DNA from: Promethearchaeota archaeon
GTDB taxonomy: Archaea; Asgardarchaeota; Lokiarchaeia; Sigyniarchaeales; SOKP01
NCBI GenBank assembly: GCA_016839555.1
Contig: JAEOUA010000006.1
Location: 123,982 to 187,981 of the forward strand
DNA: 64,000 nucleotides
Direction of reading: 5' to 3'
The notes below the pieces were generated by a model. It searched no databases, was not told where the DNA came from, and saw only the letters and a program-made list of their open reading frames with translations. Below, piece by piece: positions 9,279 through 17,656 of this stretch (positions are counted from its first letter, which is position 1; the number at the start of each line of letters is the position of its first letter). The position numbers were made by a program, and so were the translations under genes.

Positions 9279-10196
9279 ATGGATATACTTTCTATAGTGT
9301 CTTTTATTATAATTCTCGGTTTATTAGCATTGCTTTTCATAGTTATTTATCTTCTAAAAAAAGAAGGAGCTAAGTCTGAAGATATATCTAAGAAAATAAA
9401 AGAAGATCTAAGCTATTCAGAAAGAAGAATCTCAGATCAATTTAATAGAGTTACTAAATCAATTTCCGAAATAAAAGGAACTGCTGATTATTTTGGTGAA
9501 ATAAGTACTGAATTAAAAGATCTCTTATCCGGAGAAAGAAAAAGAGGGAAACTAGGAGAAATCTTAATTGAAAACATATTAAATGATGTATTACCATCAT
9601 CATGCTGGGAAAAACAATATACTCTTGGATCTCATGGAATAGTAGATATTGCGATATTAACAAAAAATTTTATAATACCAATCGATTGCAAATTCCCGTT
9701 AAATAATTATAAAAATATGGTGAAAGAAAACGACCCTGAGAAAAAGGAATCTTTTTTAAAAAAATTCATTAAAGATGTGAAAAAACGGATAGATGAAACT
9801 TCAAAATACGTCGCACCCGATATGGAAACAACAGATTATTCTTTAATGTATGTCCCAGCTATAAGTATTTTTTTAACAATAATTGAAGAAGAAGAAATAA
9901 TTGATTATTCAATCAATAAAAGGGTTTTATTATGCTCTCCTCTGACTCTTTATTATCTACTCCATGCCATTAACGAAACAATTAAGCGGGAACAGTTTCC
10001 AGAACAAATTGAAAGACTTTATCAGGATTTTTTAAAATTTCGAGAAGATATTAATAATTTTATAGATGAATTTAATATTTTAGGTGGACATTTAGAACGG
10101 GCTTCTAATAAATATCATGAAACAGAAAAAAGAATTAAAATGATCGAAGCAGAGTCTAAAGCTCTCGTCTTGGAAGATGATTTCTTTATGGATTAA
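9279..10196 (+). CDS. rmuC: RmuC-family DNA recombination/nuclease-like protein
   Basis: This 305-residue protein has one N-terminal membrane segment (about residues 6-27), then a coiled region, then the RmuC core. The core shows GKLGEILIENIL, VDIAIL followed by IPIDCKFPL (the D...D-x-K triad of a PD-(D/E)XK-like fold), then LMYVPA and a C-terminal coiled coil. RmuC proteins limit recombination at inverted repeats in bacteria, with an unclear biochemical role. It is shorter than bacterial RmuC (about 450 residues). An AAGGG ribosome site lies before the ATG. It is flanked by leucine-rich-repeat fragments. Confidence 0.85.
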   Translation: MDILSIVSFIIILGLLALLFIVIYLLKKEGAKSEDISKKIKEDLSYSERRISDQFNRVTKSISEIKGTADYFGEISTELKDLLSGERKRGKLGEILIENILNDVLPSSCWEKQYTLGSHGIVDIAILTKNFIIPIDCKFPLNNYKNMVKENDPEKKESFLKKFIKDVKKRIDETSKYVAPDMETTDYSLMYVPAISIFLTIIEEEEIIDYSINKRVLLCSPLTLYYLLHAINETIKREQFPEQIERLYQDFLKFREDINNFIDEFNILGGHLERASNKYHETEKRIKMIEAESKALVLEDDFFMD

Positions 10197-10544
10197 CGTT
10201 AAAAATATTAAACTAAATATATTTCTTGATGAATTATTAAAAAAATCTCAAACGAGCTATTATTATAGTGTTTTATGATTTTTTTTATGATTAGAACAAT
10301 AAGGAAAAAAAATTATATATATCTTAAGTAGTAAGAAATATATGTAGAGAATTTTAATAAGAGTGAAATAAAACGAAGGAACAAAAGATTGGAAAACTAG
10401 AGAGAATTAGAAAAATAAACCAACTCGGTGCTGGACCTCAGCTATGGTTCTTCCTTGATCGTAAAATCATTAATAATGTCGATACGTATGATAAAACAAT
10501 TAAATTTAAAAGTGATAAGATTAATGGAGTGTTTTCAAATAAAG
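10197..10544. other. Gene-free stretch with a possible coding remnant
   Basis: No start-to-stop gene is supported here. On the plus strand about 10,385-10,560 is an open, protein-like frame (it reads KINQLGAGPQLWFFLDRKI) without a start codon; it runs antisense into the leucine-rich-repeat fragment. I do not recognise it. It may be the end of a lost gene. Confidence 0.3.
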
Positions 10545-10718
10545 CTATTGGAAAAAAATTTCTGAAATTTTATTCATATAAAGCGAGAGCGTTTCTACCA
10601 CTTCTGTCTTATAAAGTCCTTCAATCTGCGAAATTTCTTCAATATCTAAGCCGCTGAGAATTAACCGCTTATAGTTATCCACTTTATACTTTTTGCCATC
10701 GTAAATGACATAATCCAT
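10545..10718 (-). pseudogene. N-terminal fragment of a leucine-rich-repeat protein
   Basis: A 57-codon frame from ATG 10716-10718, with an upstream GGAGA ribosome site, reads MDYVIYDGKKYKVDNYKR, LILSGLDIEEISQIEGL and VETLSLYMNKISEI. The spacing L-x-L-x-x-L-x-I resembles the cap and first turns of archaeal leucine-rich-repeat proteins. It ends after one repeat, so it is probably the 5' stub of a gene whose 3' stub is at 9,037-9,175. Confidence 0.55.
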
Positions 10719-10940
10719 ACCTGGAATTTCTCCTATTATTTGTTTCGTTCAGATAAAATATAGTTTGAACTTTTATTTAAAAATTTTCTATAGATTTAGT
10801 AGAATGAGTATTTTTTAGTTTTGTTTAAATATTTTTTTTTGCGAATTAAATTAGCATTAATTTTTCTTTAAATATATTCATTTTCAAAGATCTTTTAAAA
10901 AAGAAATATCTATTTTCAAAAGCTTAGAGAGCAACAATTC

Positions 10941-11933
10941 ATGGAAGATAGTACTAAATATAATACTTTAGATATGCATGGTTATTTTAAAATAATAAAA
11001 GTTAGAAAGGTTAAAGTTAAAGATGATTTAGATCTGGTGCCTTTTATTGATGTTCTAAAAGATAAATTTCAGACACATAATCAAAATTCAAAAAGCAAGA
11101 TTAAATTTAAATTAGTTGAAAATGTTCAATATCCTCTAGAAATTACAAAAAATAATGGATACTCGCCTTTTGCAGAAAATATAATTATAGTTAAATATAC
11201 TCTTGAAATAATTCCAGAAGATACATATTATGAGAAAATAAATGGAGAATATGTCAAAATAACTGAAATCATAAAAGATTATATATTTATTATCTATCCA
11301 GAATTAATAGCTTTTAAAGGTAATAAACAACATTTCAGTAAAGTATGGAAGGATTTCAATGTACTTTTAAAGGATAAAGTTATAGTTATAAAAGATTATA
11401 GCTTCAATGTCGAATTTTTCATGTATTTATTGGAAAAAGCGATGTTCAATAAACCTCTGATCAGAGATGACTTTAAAATAATTTTTATAGAAGATTTGCT
11501 ATTCGATGGAAGAGAAAATTCTGTTCGTGAAATCCTAGAAGCAAAACATTTAATATATATTATTTTCTCCAGATATGTTATTATGAAATTACTTGAAAAT
11601 AACAAACCAATTGAATGCATATTTTATTTTATTTTATCTGACTGGAAATATTCTATTAAAATCGATAGAATAGGGAAAATCGAATTTTTTCAAAATAAAA
11701 CAGATTTTAGAAATGCTTCTCATAATCTTAGAACTTTCTTAGGCTGTTATTTTATTGAACATTTAATTAGTCTTTACGATTTTTGGATTAATTTGAACAG
11801 TATGGATAAGTATATCTCTATAAATTTCATCACAAATCTTATAAGACATTTAAAGATAGAAGAAGGTATAGATTTTTCTATAGAGGCTTTGGATATGATA
11901 AATTATTATATAAATAAAAGAAAGGAGGAATAA
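10941..11933 (+). CDS. Uncharacterised 330-residue protein upstream of a histone-fold gene
   Basis: I do not recognise this protein. It is soluble, rich in Lys, Ile and Asp, with an N-terminal alternating beta/charged region (residues 10-110) and a mostly helical C-terminal half with several hydrophobic helices (for example LIYIIFSRYVIMKLLE). No catalytic motif is visible. The ORF ends in a GGAGGAA sequence that doubles as the ribosome site of the next gene, whose ATG lies 3 bases after the stop, so the two are translated together. Confidence 0.6.
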   Translation: MEDSTKYNTLDMHGYFKIIKVRKVKVKDDLDLVPFIDVLKDKFQTHNQNSKSKIKFKLVENVQYPLEITKNNGYSPFAENIIIVKYTLEIIPEDTYYEKINGEYVKITEIIKDYIFIIYPELIAFKGNKQHFSKVWKDFNVLLKDKVIVIKDYSFNVEFFMYLLEKAMFNKPLIRDDFKIIFIEDLLFDGRENSVREILEAKHLIYIIFSRYVIMKLLENNKPIECIFYFILSDWKYSIKIDRIGKIEFFQNKTDFRNASHNLRTFLGCYFIEHLISLYDFWINLNSMDKYISINFITNLIRHLKIEEGIDFSIEALDMINYYINKRKEE

Positions 11934-11936
11934 TTT

Positions 11937-12278
11937 ATGAATAATCATGGTGAAAGGACACTCCATTTGTTTCCTCATAAAAGGATCAGAGAGCACATGA
12001 AAGAATTCGGTGTTAATGGGTTCGATGGGGGGGTTATTGATTATATCGAAGCAATACTATTTGTTATATTAAAGGATATCACAGAATATTCACTTATTTT
12101 TAGAGATTATGATGCTAGAGTAAGGACTTCCTTACGTGATATTTTTATGTGTTTACTAATTAATCATAAGGAATTATTACAAAAAACAAATGAGTTTATA
12201 GAAGACACTGATTTAATTGATCCTGAAGTGAAACAAAAAATTTTGGAGAAGATTGATGAAAATATAAGATTATTTTAG
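11937..12278 (+). CDS. Histone-fold protein (archaeal histone-like, with C-terminal extension)
   Basis: The 113 residues fit the order short helix, loop, long helix, loop, helix. Helix 1 is HKRIREHMKEFG, loop 1 is VNGFDGG, the long helix runs from VIDYIEAILFVILKD to about FRDYDA, loop 2 is RVRTSLRD and helix 3 is DIFMCLLINHKELL. The RTSLRDI segment occupies the place of the KTV..ED motif after loop 2 in archaeal histones. A further acidic helical tail follows. It would bind DNA as a dimer, or dimerise with another histone-fold subunit. The assignment is by pattern only; similarity to canonical histones is weak. Confidence 0.5.
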   Translation: MNNHGERTLHLFPHKRIREHMKEFGVNGFDGGVIDYIEAILFVILKDITEYSLIFRDYDARVRTSLRDIFMCLLINHKELLQKTNEFIEDTDLIDPEVKQKILEKIDENIRLF

Positions 12279-12353
12279 AATTTTAGAATCTCTTAATAAT
12301 TATTTTTAATCTTTTTTATGCTTTAAATGATTCTAAGAAGAAAATTGGAGATT

Positions 12354-14114
12354 TCAATCTTTAATTATTTGTCTCGCATTTTTCTTCCATTTATTAATGC
12401 TGGCAACACCTACTCTATATATCTCCTTCGCTTTTAATTTTGCATTACAATTCAGCAAATCTTTTATTGTGTGAATACCCACCTCATTTAATTTTTCTTT
12501 ATTTTTTGAACCAATTCCAGGCACATCTTCCAAATTATACTTATCTCCTTTAACTAAAAAGAGTTTGCCTTCTTCTTTTTCCTTTGTCTCTGGTTTCTCA
12601 GCTTCTACAGATGGTTCAGGCTTAATTTCAATTTCTGTGGGTTCCACTACTGCCTCCTCTACCTCTACGCGCTCATGTTCAATTATTTGCTCGAGATTGG
12701 AGGATTTAAAAGCATTAAATTCGATATTGTTATCATCTAATACTTTTCTTGCATCATCTGTGATATTGTTCGGTGGAGTTATAAAGAACGCATAATCGCC
12801 CTTATCAGGATTATATTCCCGACCTTTCATTCGTAATAACCAATCAGCAAATTTCTCAACTTTCCTTTTAATACTTGAGCGTTGAATCATAGAGGCTTCT
12901 CCAAAGGCTTTTTTAACATAATTAGAACGATGAGTGGGTGCCGTCGCATAAATATCTAGATTATAACCTCCAATTTTCTTTATATCGGGTTCCAAGTGGA
13001 TAAACCCTTTGGATTTTAATTTATCTTCCATAAATTCTCTCGCATCGCTTTCATAGATTTTTCGTATTTCATATTCTGTATGATATGTATAATCCATTGA
13101 ATCAATAACATTTGCTATACATTTCAATAACTCCCTCGGTAGATAATAATATAAGGACTCCTTAACCTTCCTGAAAAATATTTTTCTTTCTTTTCTTTTA
13201 AATCCTATTTTATCTGCAACTTGAGTTATTATTGCTTCCTTTTCCTTGGGTGTCAGATTTCCCAATATTATTTCTTTATTTTCAATGATACTTTTGAAAT
13301 TTTTACTCTGCTCTTTTAAATTTGTCCATTCTTCTTTCTTGGGATTTTGTAAACATGAAAGAACCAGATATAATCTCTCATTCGAGAACTTTTCCATGAG
13401 ATGACGGATAAAACTTTCTAAAATAAGCTTTAAAAGCACATTGGATTTGTCTATTTCATTTAAAAACTGAAGCTCATCAAACCCAATAGTAACTAAATAA
13501 TTTTGGTCTAAAGCTAATTCTATAAATCCAAAAAATAAATCTCGTATCGTTTTTGAATTTATAATCCCCCCATAAAAATAATTTAACGCAATTTCTCGCT
13601 CCCCAGGATCTTTTAGAATTAATTTAAGGAGGTGGTCAATTAATTGTTTATTTCGAAATTTTTGATTAAGTTCAAGCCTTCTTCTATGACTACTAATATT
13701 TTCGATTAATTCTGTTAAAATATTATTTTCCTCGTCAATCAGTTGACTGATTAATTCTTGGACGAAAATATCCCAAAATTGGTCTTTATCCTCTGTGATT
13801 TCTTTAAAATCAAAAAATAAATATAGATTTCTTTCTGGAGCTATTTGATTTAATCGCTCTTGTACCTTAAACTTTAAGAGAGTTGTTTTCCCAGCTCCAT
13901 TAGGTCCTATTACCGGGCGAATGGTTGTAATTTTAAGATTTTGAACGTTTAATAAATCTTGGCGAAAAATTTCGATGATTTGCTTCCCAATAAAGTTGGA
14001 ACTTGCCTTGACTCCTTCAGACTCTTTTGAACTGAGTGGATGTTTCACTTCCCGCTCTATATATATCCAGTTTTGGGGGAATCCTTGCTCTAACCTCAGA
14101 ATTCTCCTTCTCAA
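12354..14114 (-). CDS. P-loop ATPase with C-terminal helix-hairpin-helix domain
   Basis: This 586-residue protein has Walker A GPNGAGKTTL (residues 70-79), a STAND/AAA-like core with Walker B LVTIGFDELQFL (about 207-218), and a helical lid. A middle region (FMEDKLKSKGF, then GGYNLDIYATAP, then KAFGEAS) looks like a Mrr/PD-(D/E)XK-type sensor or nuclease fold. After an acidic Pro/Glu linker (about 480-525) comes a DNA-binding helix-hairpin-helix (DVPGIGSKNKEKLNEVGI, then TIKDLL). It probably acts on DNA. The start is TTG 14112-14114; the frame stays open for about nine more codons upstream without ATG or GTG. It is convergent with the histone-fold gene. Confidence 0.7.
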   Translation of the reverse strand: MRRRILRLEQGFPQNWIYIEREVKHPLSSKESEGVKASSNFIGKQIIEIFRQDLLNVQNLKITTIRPVIGPNGAGKTTLLKFKVQERLNQIAPERNLYLFFDFKEITEDKDQFWDIFVQELISQLIDEENNILTELIENISSHRRRLELNQKFRNKQLIDHLLKLILKDPGEREIALNYFYGGIINSKTIRDLFFGFIELALDQNYLVTIGFDELQFLNEIDKSNVLLKLILESFIRHLMEKFSNERLYLVLSCLQNPKKEEWTNLKEQSKNFKSIIENKEIILGNLTPKEKEAIITQVADKIGFKRKERKIFFRKVKESLYYYLPRELLKCIANVIDSMDYTYHTEYEIRKIYESDAREFMEDKLKSKGFIHLEPDIKKIGGYNLDIYATAPTHRSNYVKKAFGEASMIQRSSIKRKVEKFADWLLRMKGREYNPDKGDYAFFITPPNNITDDARKVLDDNNIEFNAFKSSNLEQIIEHERVEVEEAVVEPTEIEIKPEPSVEAEKPETKEKEEGKLFLVKGDKYNLEDVPGIGSKNKEKLNEVGIHTIKDLLNCNAKLKAKEIYRVGVASINKWKKNARQIIKD

Positions 14115-14611
14115 TTTGTCTCTTGCAGATGAAATGCTACATCAGCTCCTATTTTTGGGGTATGCTGGGGAAAAATCTCACTAATAGTCGGTCTTAATTT
14201 TTAATTCTCCTTTATATATTATATATATCAACTAAATTTGTTTATAAACTTAAGTTTAAAATATTTTTTCTAAAGCTCTAATTATACCTTAAATTAAAAT
14301 TTCATTTTATTAAATAACTTAAAATAATACTATGAAGAATATTCAATTGATAACAATTTTGGAATTTGGATAATATTAGATTTATTACCTTGATTTTGTT
14401 AAATTAATGATATTTAAATATCTTAATAATTTATAGTATTAACATAAATCTCAAAAATTTAGAATTTAAAAATAATTAGAAATTTTTTATAGCAGGATAG
14501 TGATTTAATATTAATTCTGATCGAGACATTGTATTATTTTATTATTATTCCTCTCCAAGTTTTCCACAAGATTGTTTTTTAAATTTATCTAGGGATATTG
14601 CATATAGAAAT
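14115..14611. other. AT-rich gene-free stretch
   Basis: No gene or RNA is supported here. It probably contains the promoters of the ATPase (leftward) and of the radical SAM operon (rightward). The last 115 bases are open in frame with the gene at 14,612, without a standard start codon. Confidence 0.5.
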
Positions 14612-15274
14612 ATGTTTTTAACTAGATGTAATGATGGAAAAATACATTTCGAATTTCCAATATTTGAAGATCATTCCTATAATTCGATTTGCAATATACG
14701 TGGAGTGAGAAATCTTATAAAAAGAAAAATAAATAATAAGTACATACTCTTTAGAACAAGAGATCAAGATATTAATAAAAATTATATTATAGGATATTAT
14801 AAAGTTGGTAAAATATATTTTCAAGAAACAAGAATGTTCAATAATAACGGTTTTGTGTGTGGATTTGAATCTTCTGAAACAAAACTCCTTAAAAAAGGTC
14901 AAATTATATATAATGACCCTACTTTTAGACGAGGACATAATGTATCATGGCATAAGAAAGAAATAAATAAAAAATTAAACAATTTTTTAGATATGATAAT
15001 AAATATTAAAGACGATTATAGTTCAATCTATAAGAATGATACAAATCGGATGATTGAAATATTTAAAGATAGAGAGAAAATTAATGAATGGAAAAATAAA
15101 TGCCAAAATTGTAAAAAAAAGGAAGAATGTTTTTTCTTTAAATATAATGAAAAATATGATAAGAAACATGAAACTCAAAAAGATCTTTTTAAGTTAATAT
15201 TTAATGTTTATGATTCTAATATATATTCAAAAAATATTCTAGATAAAATTCAAAAAAAATATATATCGTGTTAA
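14612..15274 (+). CDS. Uncharacterised protein, first gene of the radical SAM operon
   Basis: I do not recognise this 220-residue protein. Its middle looks like a small beta-rich domain (KYILFRTRD, YIIGYYKVGKIYF, GFVCGF), reminiscent of PUA/ASCH-like barrels or nucleotide-modification-associated domains. A four-cysteine-type cluster follows (CQNCKKKEEC, then FFFKY). The annotated ATG may not be the true start: the frame stays open for about 36 codons upstream with protein-like sequence (SSPSFPQDCFLNLSRDIAYR) but no ATG, GTG or TTG. It leads a tight five-gene series. Confidence 0.55.
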   Translation: MFLTRCNDGKIHFEFPIFEDHSYNSICNIRGVRNLIKRKINNKYILFRTRDQDINKNYIIGYYKVGKIYFQETRMFNNNGFVCGFESSETKLLKKGQIIYNDPTFRRGHNVSWHKKEINKKLNNFLDMIINIKDDYSSIYKNDTNRMIEIFKDREKINEWKNKCQNCKKKEECFFFKYNEKYDKKHETQKDLFKLIFNVYDSNIYSKNILDKIQKKYISC

Positions 15275-15279
15275 AAATT

Positions 15280-15465
15280 ATGGGTTTAAAATGTCAGAAA
15301 TGTGGTAATATATTAAGTGGATCTGATGGGCTTCACTTATTATCTAAATGTCCTAATTGCGGAAATAATGATATCAGTCTATTTATACGTGTAGATGATC
15401 AAGATATTGATCCAAAAAAATATAAAAGAGATAAAGAGTGGTTAGAATCTCGATTAATAGATTAA
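15280..15465 (+). CDS. Small zinc-ribbon protein
   Basis: This 61-residue protein has two CxxC knuckles, CQKCG (near the N-terminus) and CPNCG (about residue 26-29), the pattern of a zinc ribbon, followed by an acidic tail. An in-frame GTG lies 12 bases upstream. The next gene starts within it (28-base overlap), implying translational coupling with the radical SAM enzyme. It could be a small nucleic-acid or protein-binding partner. A peptide substrate of the radical SAM enzyme is possible but less likely, because the cysteines look structural. Confidence 0.6.
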   Translation: MGLKCQKCGNILSGSDGLHLLSKCPNCGNNDISLFIRVDDQDIDPKKYKRDKEWLESRLID

Positions 15466-16547
15466 CTAATAATATAAAAGAATTAAGTATAGAGCTGACT
15501 CATAAGTGCGCATTAAATTGTGTTTATTGCAGTAGCGAGTCAAATTTAGAGAAGTCTACATTTCTTAATTTGAATAGAATAAAGAAAATTATTGAGGAAG
15601 TAATAGAAAAATTCAATCTAAAAATTATATCTCTCTCCGGAGGTGAAACATTTCTCTATCCCCACTTTAAAGAATTAATTAATTTTTTAAATGAGAAGGA
15701 TTTAGAGGTTATAATTTATACATCCGGTATAATTCTCGATAATTCCTTGAATCGGAGAAGTTTATCAGAGGAAATTTTAAAAGTTCTCTCACCTTATAAA
15801 AAAAATACTAAAATCGTTTTAAATATTCAAGGACATAGCAAAGAATTAATAGAAAAAATAAATAAAGTACAAAATTCTTTTAATTTAATTCAGAATTCAA
15901 TATTGAAATTAATAGATAATAATTTTATTTTAGAAGCAAATATAGTGCCTTTTAAATATAATTATAAATATATTAAAGAAATCACAAATTTTTGTCTTCA
16001 AAAAGGTTTTAAAAAGATTAATTTTTTACGATTCGTCCCTCAAGGAAGAGGAAATAAAGAATATTTGTATAATAGTAAAAAAGAATTCAAAAAAGTAATT
16101 CAAGAACTAGTATCTCTACTTAAAATTAAAAATATGAAAAATAAAATAAGAATTGGGCATCCAATGAATTTTTTATTCCTATTAAGTGAATCTAATTTAT
16201 ATGATATTGAAGAAAATCATTATTGTAGAGGAGGTTTTGATGCTCCTTTAATTTTACCTAATGGAGACGTAAGTATGTGTCCAGCATGGAAAAACCTTAA
16301 ACAATTTAGTGCTGGAAACATATACGATAAAAATTTCGAAGATATTTGGTTTTCTAAAAATTTTGAAATATTTCGTAATTTTATCAAACAAGGATATAAA
16401 AATCTCAAGGAACCTTGCCAAAATTGCAACTATTTAAATGAATGTAGAGGCAAGTGCGTTGCCCAAAGAATTTTAAGCAAAAATAGTGAATCGTGTGATT
16501 TAAAAAAAATAATTTTAATTGCTCCTGATCCCCAATGCTTCAAATAA
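15438..16547 (+). CDS. Radical SAM/SPASM-type enzyme
   Basis: The 369-residue protein carries the radical SAM 4Fe-4S motif C24-x3-C28-x2-C31 (CALNCVYC), the SAM-binding SGGET (67-71), and a C-terminal SPASM-like cysteine set: CRGGFDAP, then GDVSMCPAW, CQNC, NECRGKC and a late Cys pair. SPASM enzymes usually modify peptides or proteins, or act as dehydrogenases, using auxiliary Fe-S clusters. It is not a viperin-type or QueE-type sequence. The start is GTG, overlapping the zinc-ribbon gene; DUF2284 follows after 18 bases. Confidence 0.88.
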   Translation: MVRISINRLTNNIKELSIELTHKCALNCVYCSSESNLEKSTFLNLNRIKKIIEEVIEKFNLKIISLSGGETFLYPHFKELINFLNEKDLEVIIYTSGIILDNSLNRRSLSEEILKVLSPYKKNTKIVLNIQGHSKELIEKINKVQNSFNLIQNSILKLIDNNFILEANIVPFKYNYKYIKEITNFCLQKGFKKINFLRFVPQGRGNKEYLYNSKKEFKKVIQELVSLLKIKNMKNKIRIGHPMNFLFLLSESNLYDIEENHYCRGGFDAPLILPNGDVSMCPAWKNLKQFSAGNIYDKNFEDIWFSKNFEIFRNFIKQGYKNLKEPCQNCNYLNECRGKCVAQRILSKNSESCDLKKIILIAPDPQCFK

Positions 16548-16565
16548 TGTTTTAGGTATAATTTA

Positions 16566-17645
16566 ATGAATCTAAAAAAAATATTAAATAAATACTTTGA
16601 AAAAAGCCAATTGGCTTTCATGAAAACAATACCATTTAAAAGACTTATTTTTGATAAAAGAGCAGAATATATGTGTAAATATGGTTGCAAAAATTATAAT
16701 AGAAAATATTCTTGTCCTCCTTACACTAAATCTTTATTTAATTTAATAAATAAAAATAAATTCAAATGGGTTATATTATTTGCAACTTCATATAAAAATC
16801 TTAAAAATTATTCCCTGTTTAAAATAAGATTTGAAAACATTCAGAAGGAATATGAAATACAGCGAATTTCTCACCAATTAAGTAATCTCATAAATTTTAA
16901 TGGAAAAAAGAATAAAGTTTTTTCTGGGGGATCTTGTAAAAGATGCAGACCATGTGGATGTATTGAAGACAAATTATGTAAAAAACCTCATTTAAAGCAA
17001 ATTAGTATGGAATCTATTCAAATTGATTGTATAAAGACAATGACTAATGTTGGTTTCGATTTTCAATTAACTAATAATAATACCATAAATAGATGTGGTT
17101 GTATCTTTACAAATGATGATTCTTTATCCAATATTGAGTTTAAGAAGAAAGATTCTCACCAAAAATTCGAACAATTTCCAAAAAGTAAGATACTTAAAAG
17201 TATTGAAAAATATAAAGAAAAAAATCCAAAACTTTATTCAAAAATTAATTTCTTTAATATTGATGAAATAAATAGAAAAGAAATACCAATTTGTAATGAG
17301 GAATGCAGGCATTATAATAGAAATTTTTCTTGTCCTCCTTATTCTGAATATATAAATTTAAATTTATGGACTTATGCTCTTGTTTGGAAATGGAAGAAGA
17401 ATAAATATAAAAAATATAGATATAATATTGCTTTAAAAAAAATTCATAAATTGGTATATTCAATGGGTTATTATTTCGCGCTTAGTATAAGAGATTGTTA
17501 TTGTGATGAATGTGAAAGATGTACATATAATTCAGGAAATAAATCATTTTGTGAAAATAGAAAAATTCTTTCACCCTCTATGCAATCATTGGGAATTGAT
17601 CCAGAATTTTTTGGTAAAGGAAAATATGGTATTGAAATTTTTTAG
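16566..17645 (+). CDS. Tandem DUF2284 metal-binding protein
   Basis: The 359-residue protein contains two copies of the DUF2284 pattern. Copy one has CKYGCKNYNRKYSCPPY (about residues 56-73) and a later cluster SCKRCRPCGCIEDKLC. Copy two has CNEECRHYNRNFSCPPY (about 244-260) and CYCDECERCTYNSGNKSFC. DUF2284 proteins are predicted Fe-S or metal-binding proteins often found beside radical SAM or oxidoreductase genes, so it could supply electrons or assemble clusters for the neighbouring enzyme. Single-copy DUF2284 proteins are about half this length, so this is an internal duplication. Confidence 0.8.
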   Translation: MNLKKILNKYFEKSQLAFMKTIPFKRLIFDKRAEYMCKYGCKNYNRKYSCPPYTKSLFNLINKNKFKWVILFATSYKNLKNYSLFKIRFENIQKEYEIQRISHQLSNLINFNGKKNKVFSGGSCKRCRPCGCIEDKLCKKPHLKQISMESIQIDCIKTMTNVGFDFQLTNNNTINRCGCIFTNDDSLSNIEFKKKDSHQKFEQFPKSKILKSIEKYKEKNPKLYSKINFFNIDEINRKEIPICNEECRHYNRNFSCPPYSEYINLNLWTYALVWKWKKNKYKKYRYNIALKKIHKLVYSMGYYFALSIRDCYCDECERCTYNSGNKSFCENRKILSPSMQSLGIDPEFFGKGKYGIEIF

Positions 17646-17656
17646 AAAATAGATCA

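Noticed and set aside
15280..15465. RiPP precursor peptide for the radical SAM enzyme
   Set aside because: Four cysteines in two CxxC knuckles look like a structural zinc ribbon, and there is no leader/core pattern.
15438..16547. Prokaryotic viperin (radical SAM antiviral enzyme)
   Set aside because: The C-terminal SPASM-like cysteine clusters and the sequence around CALNCVYC do not match viperins, which lack SPASM.
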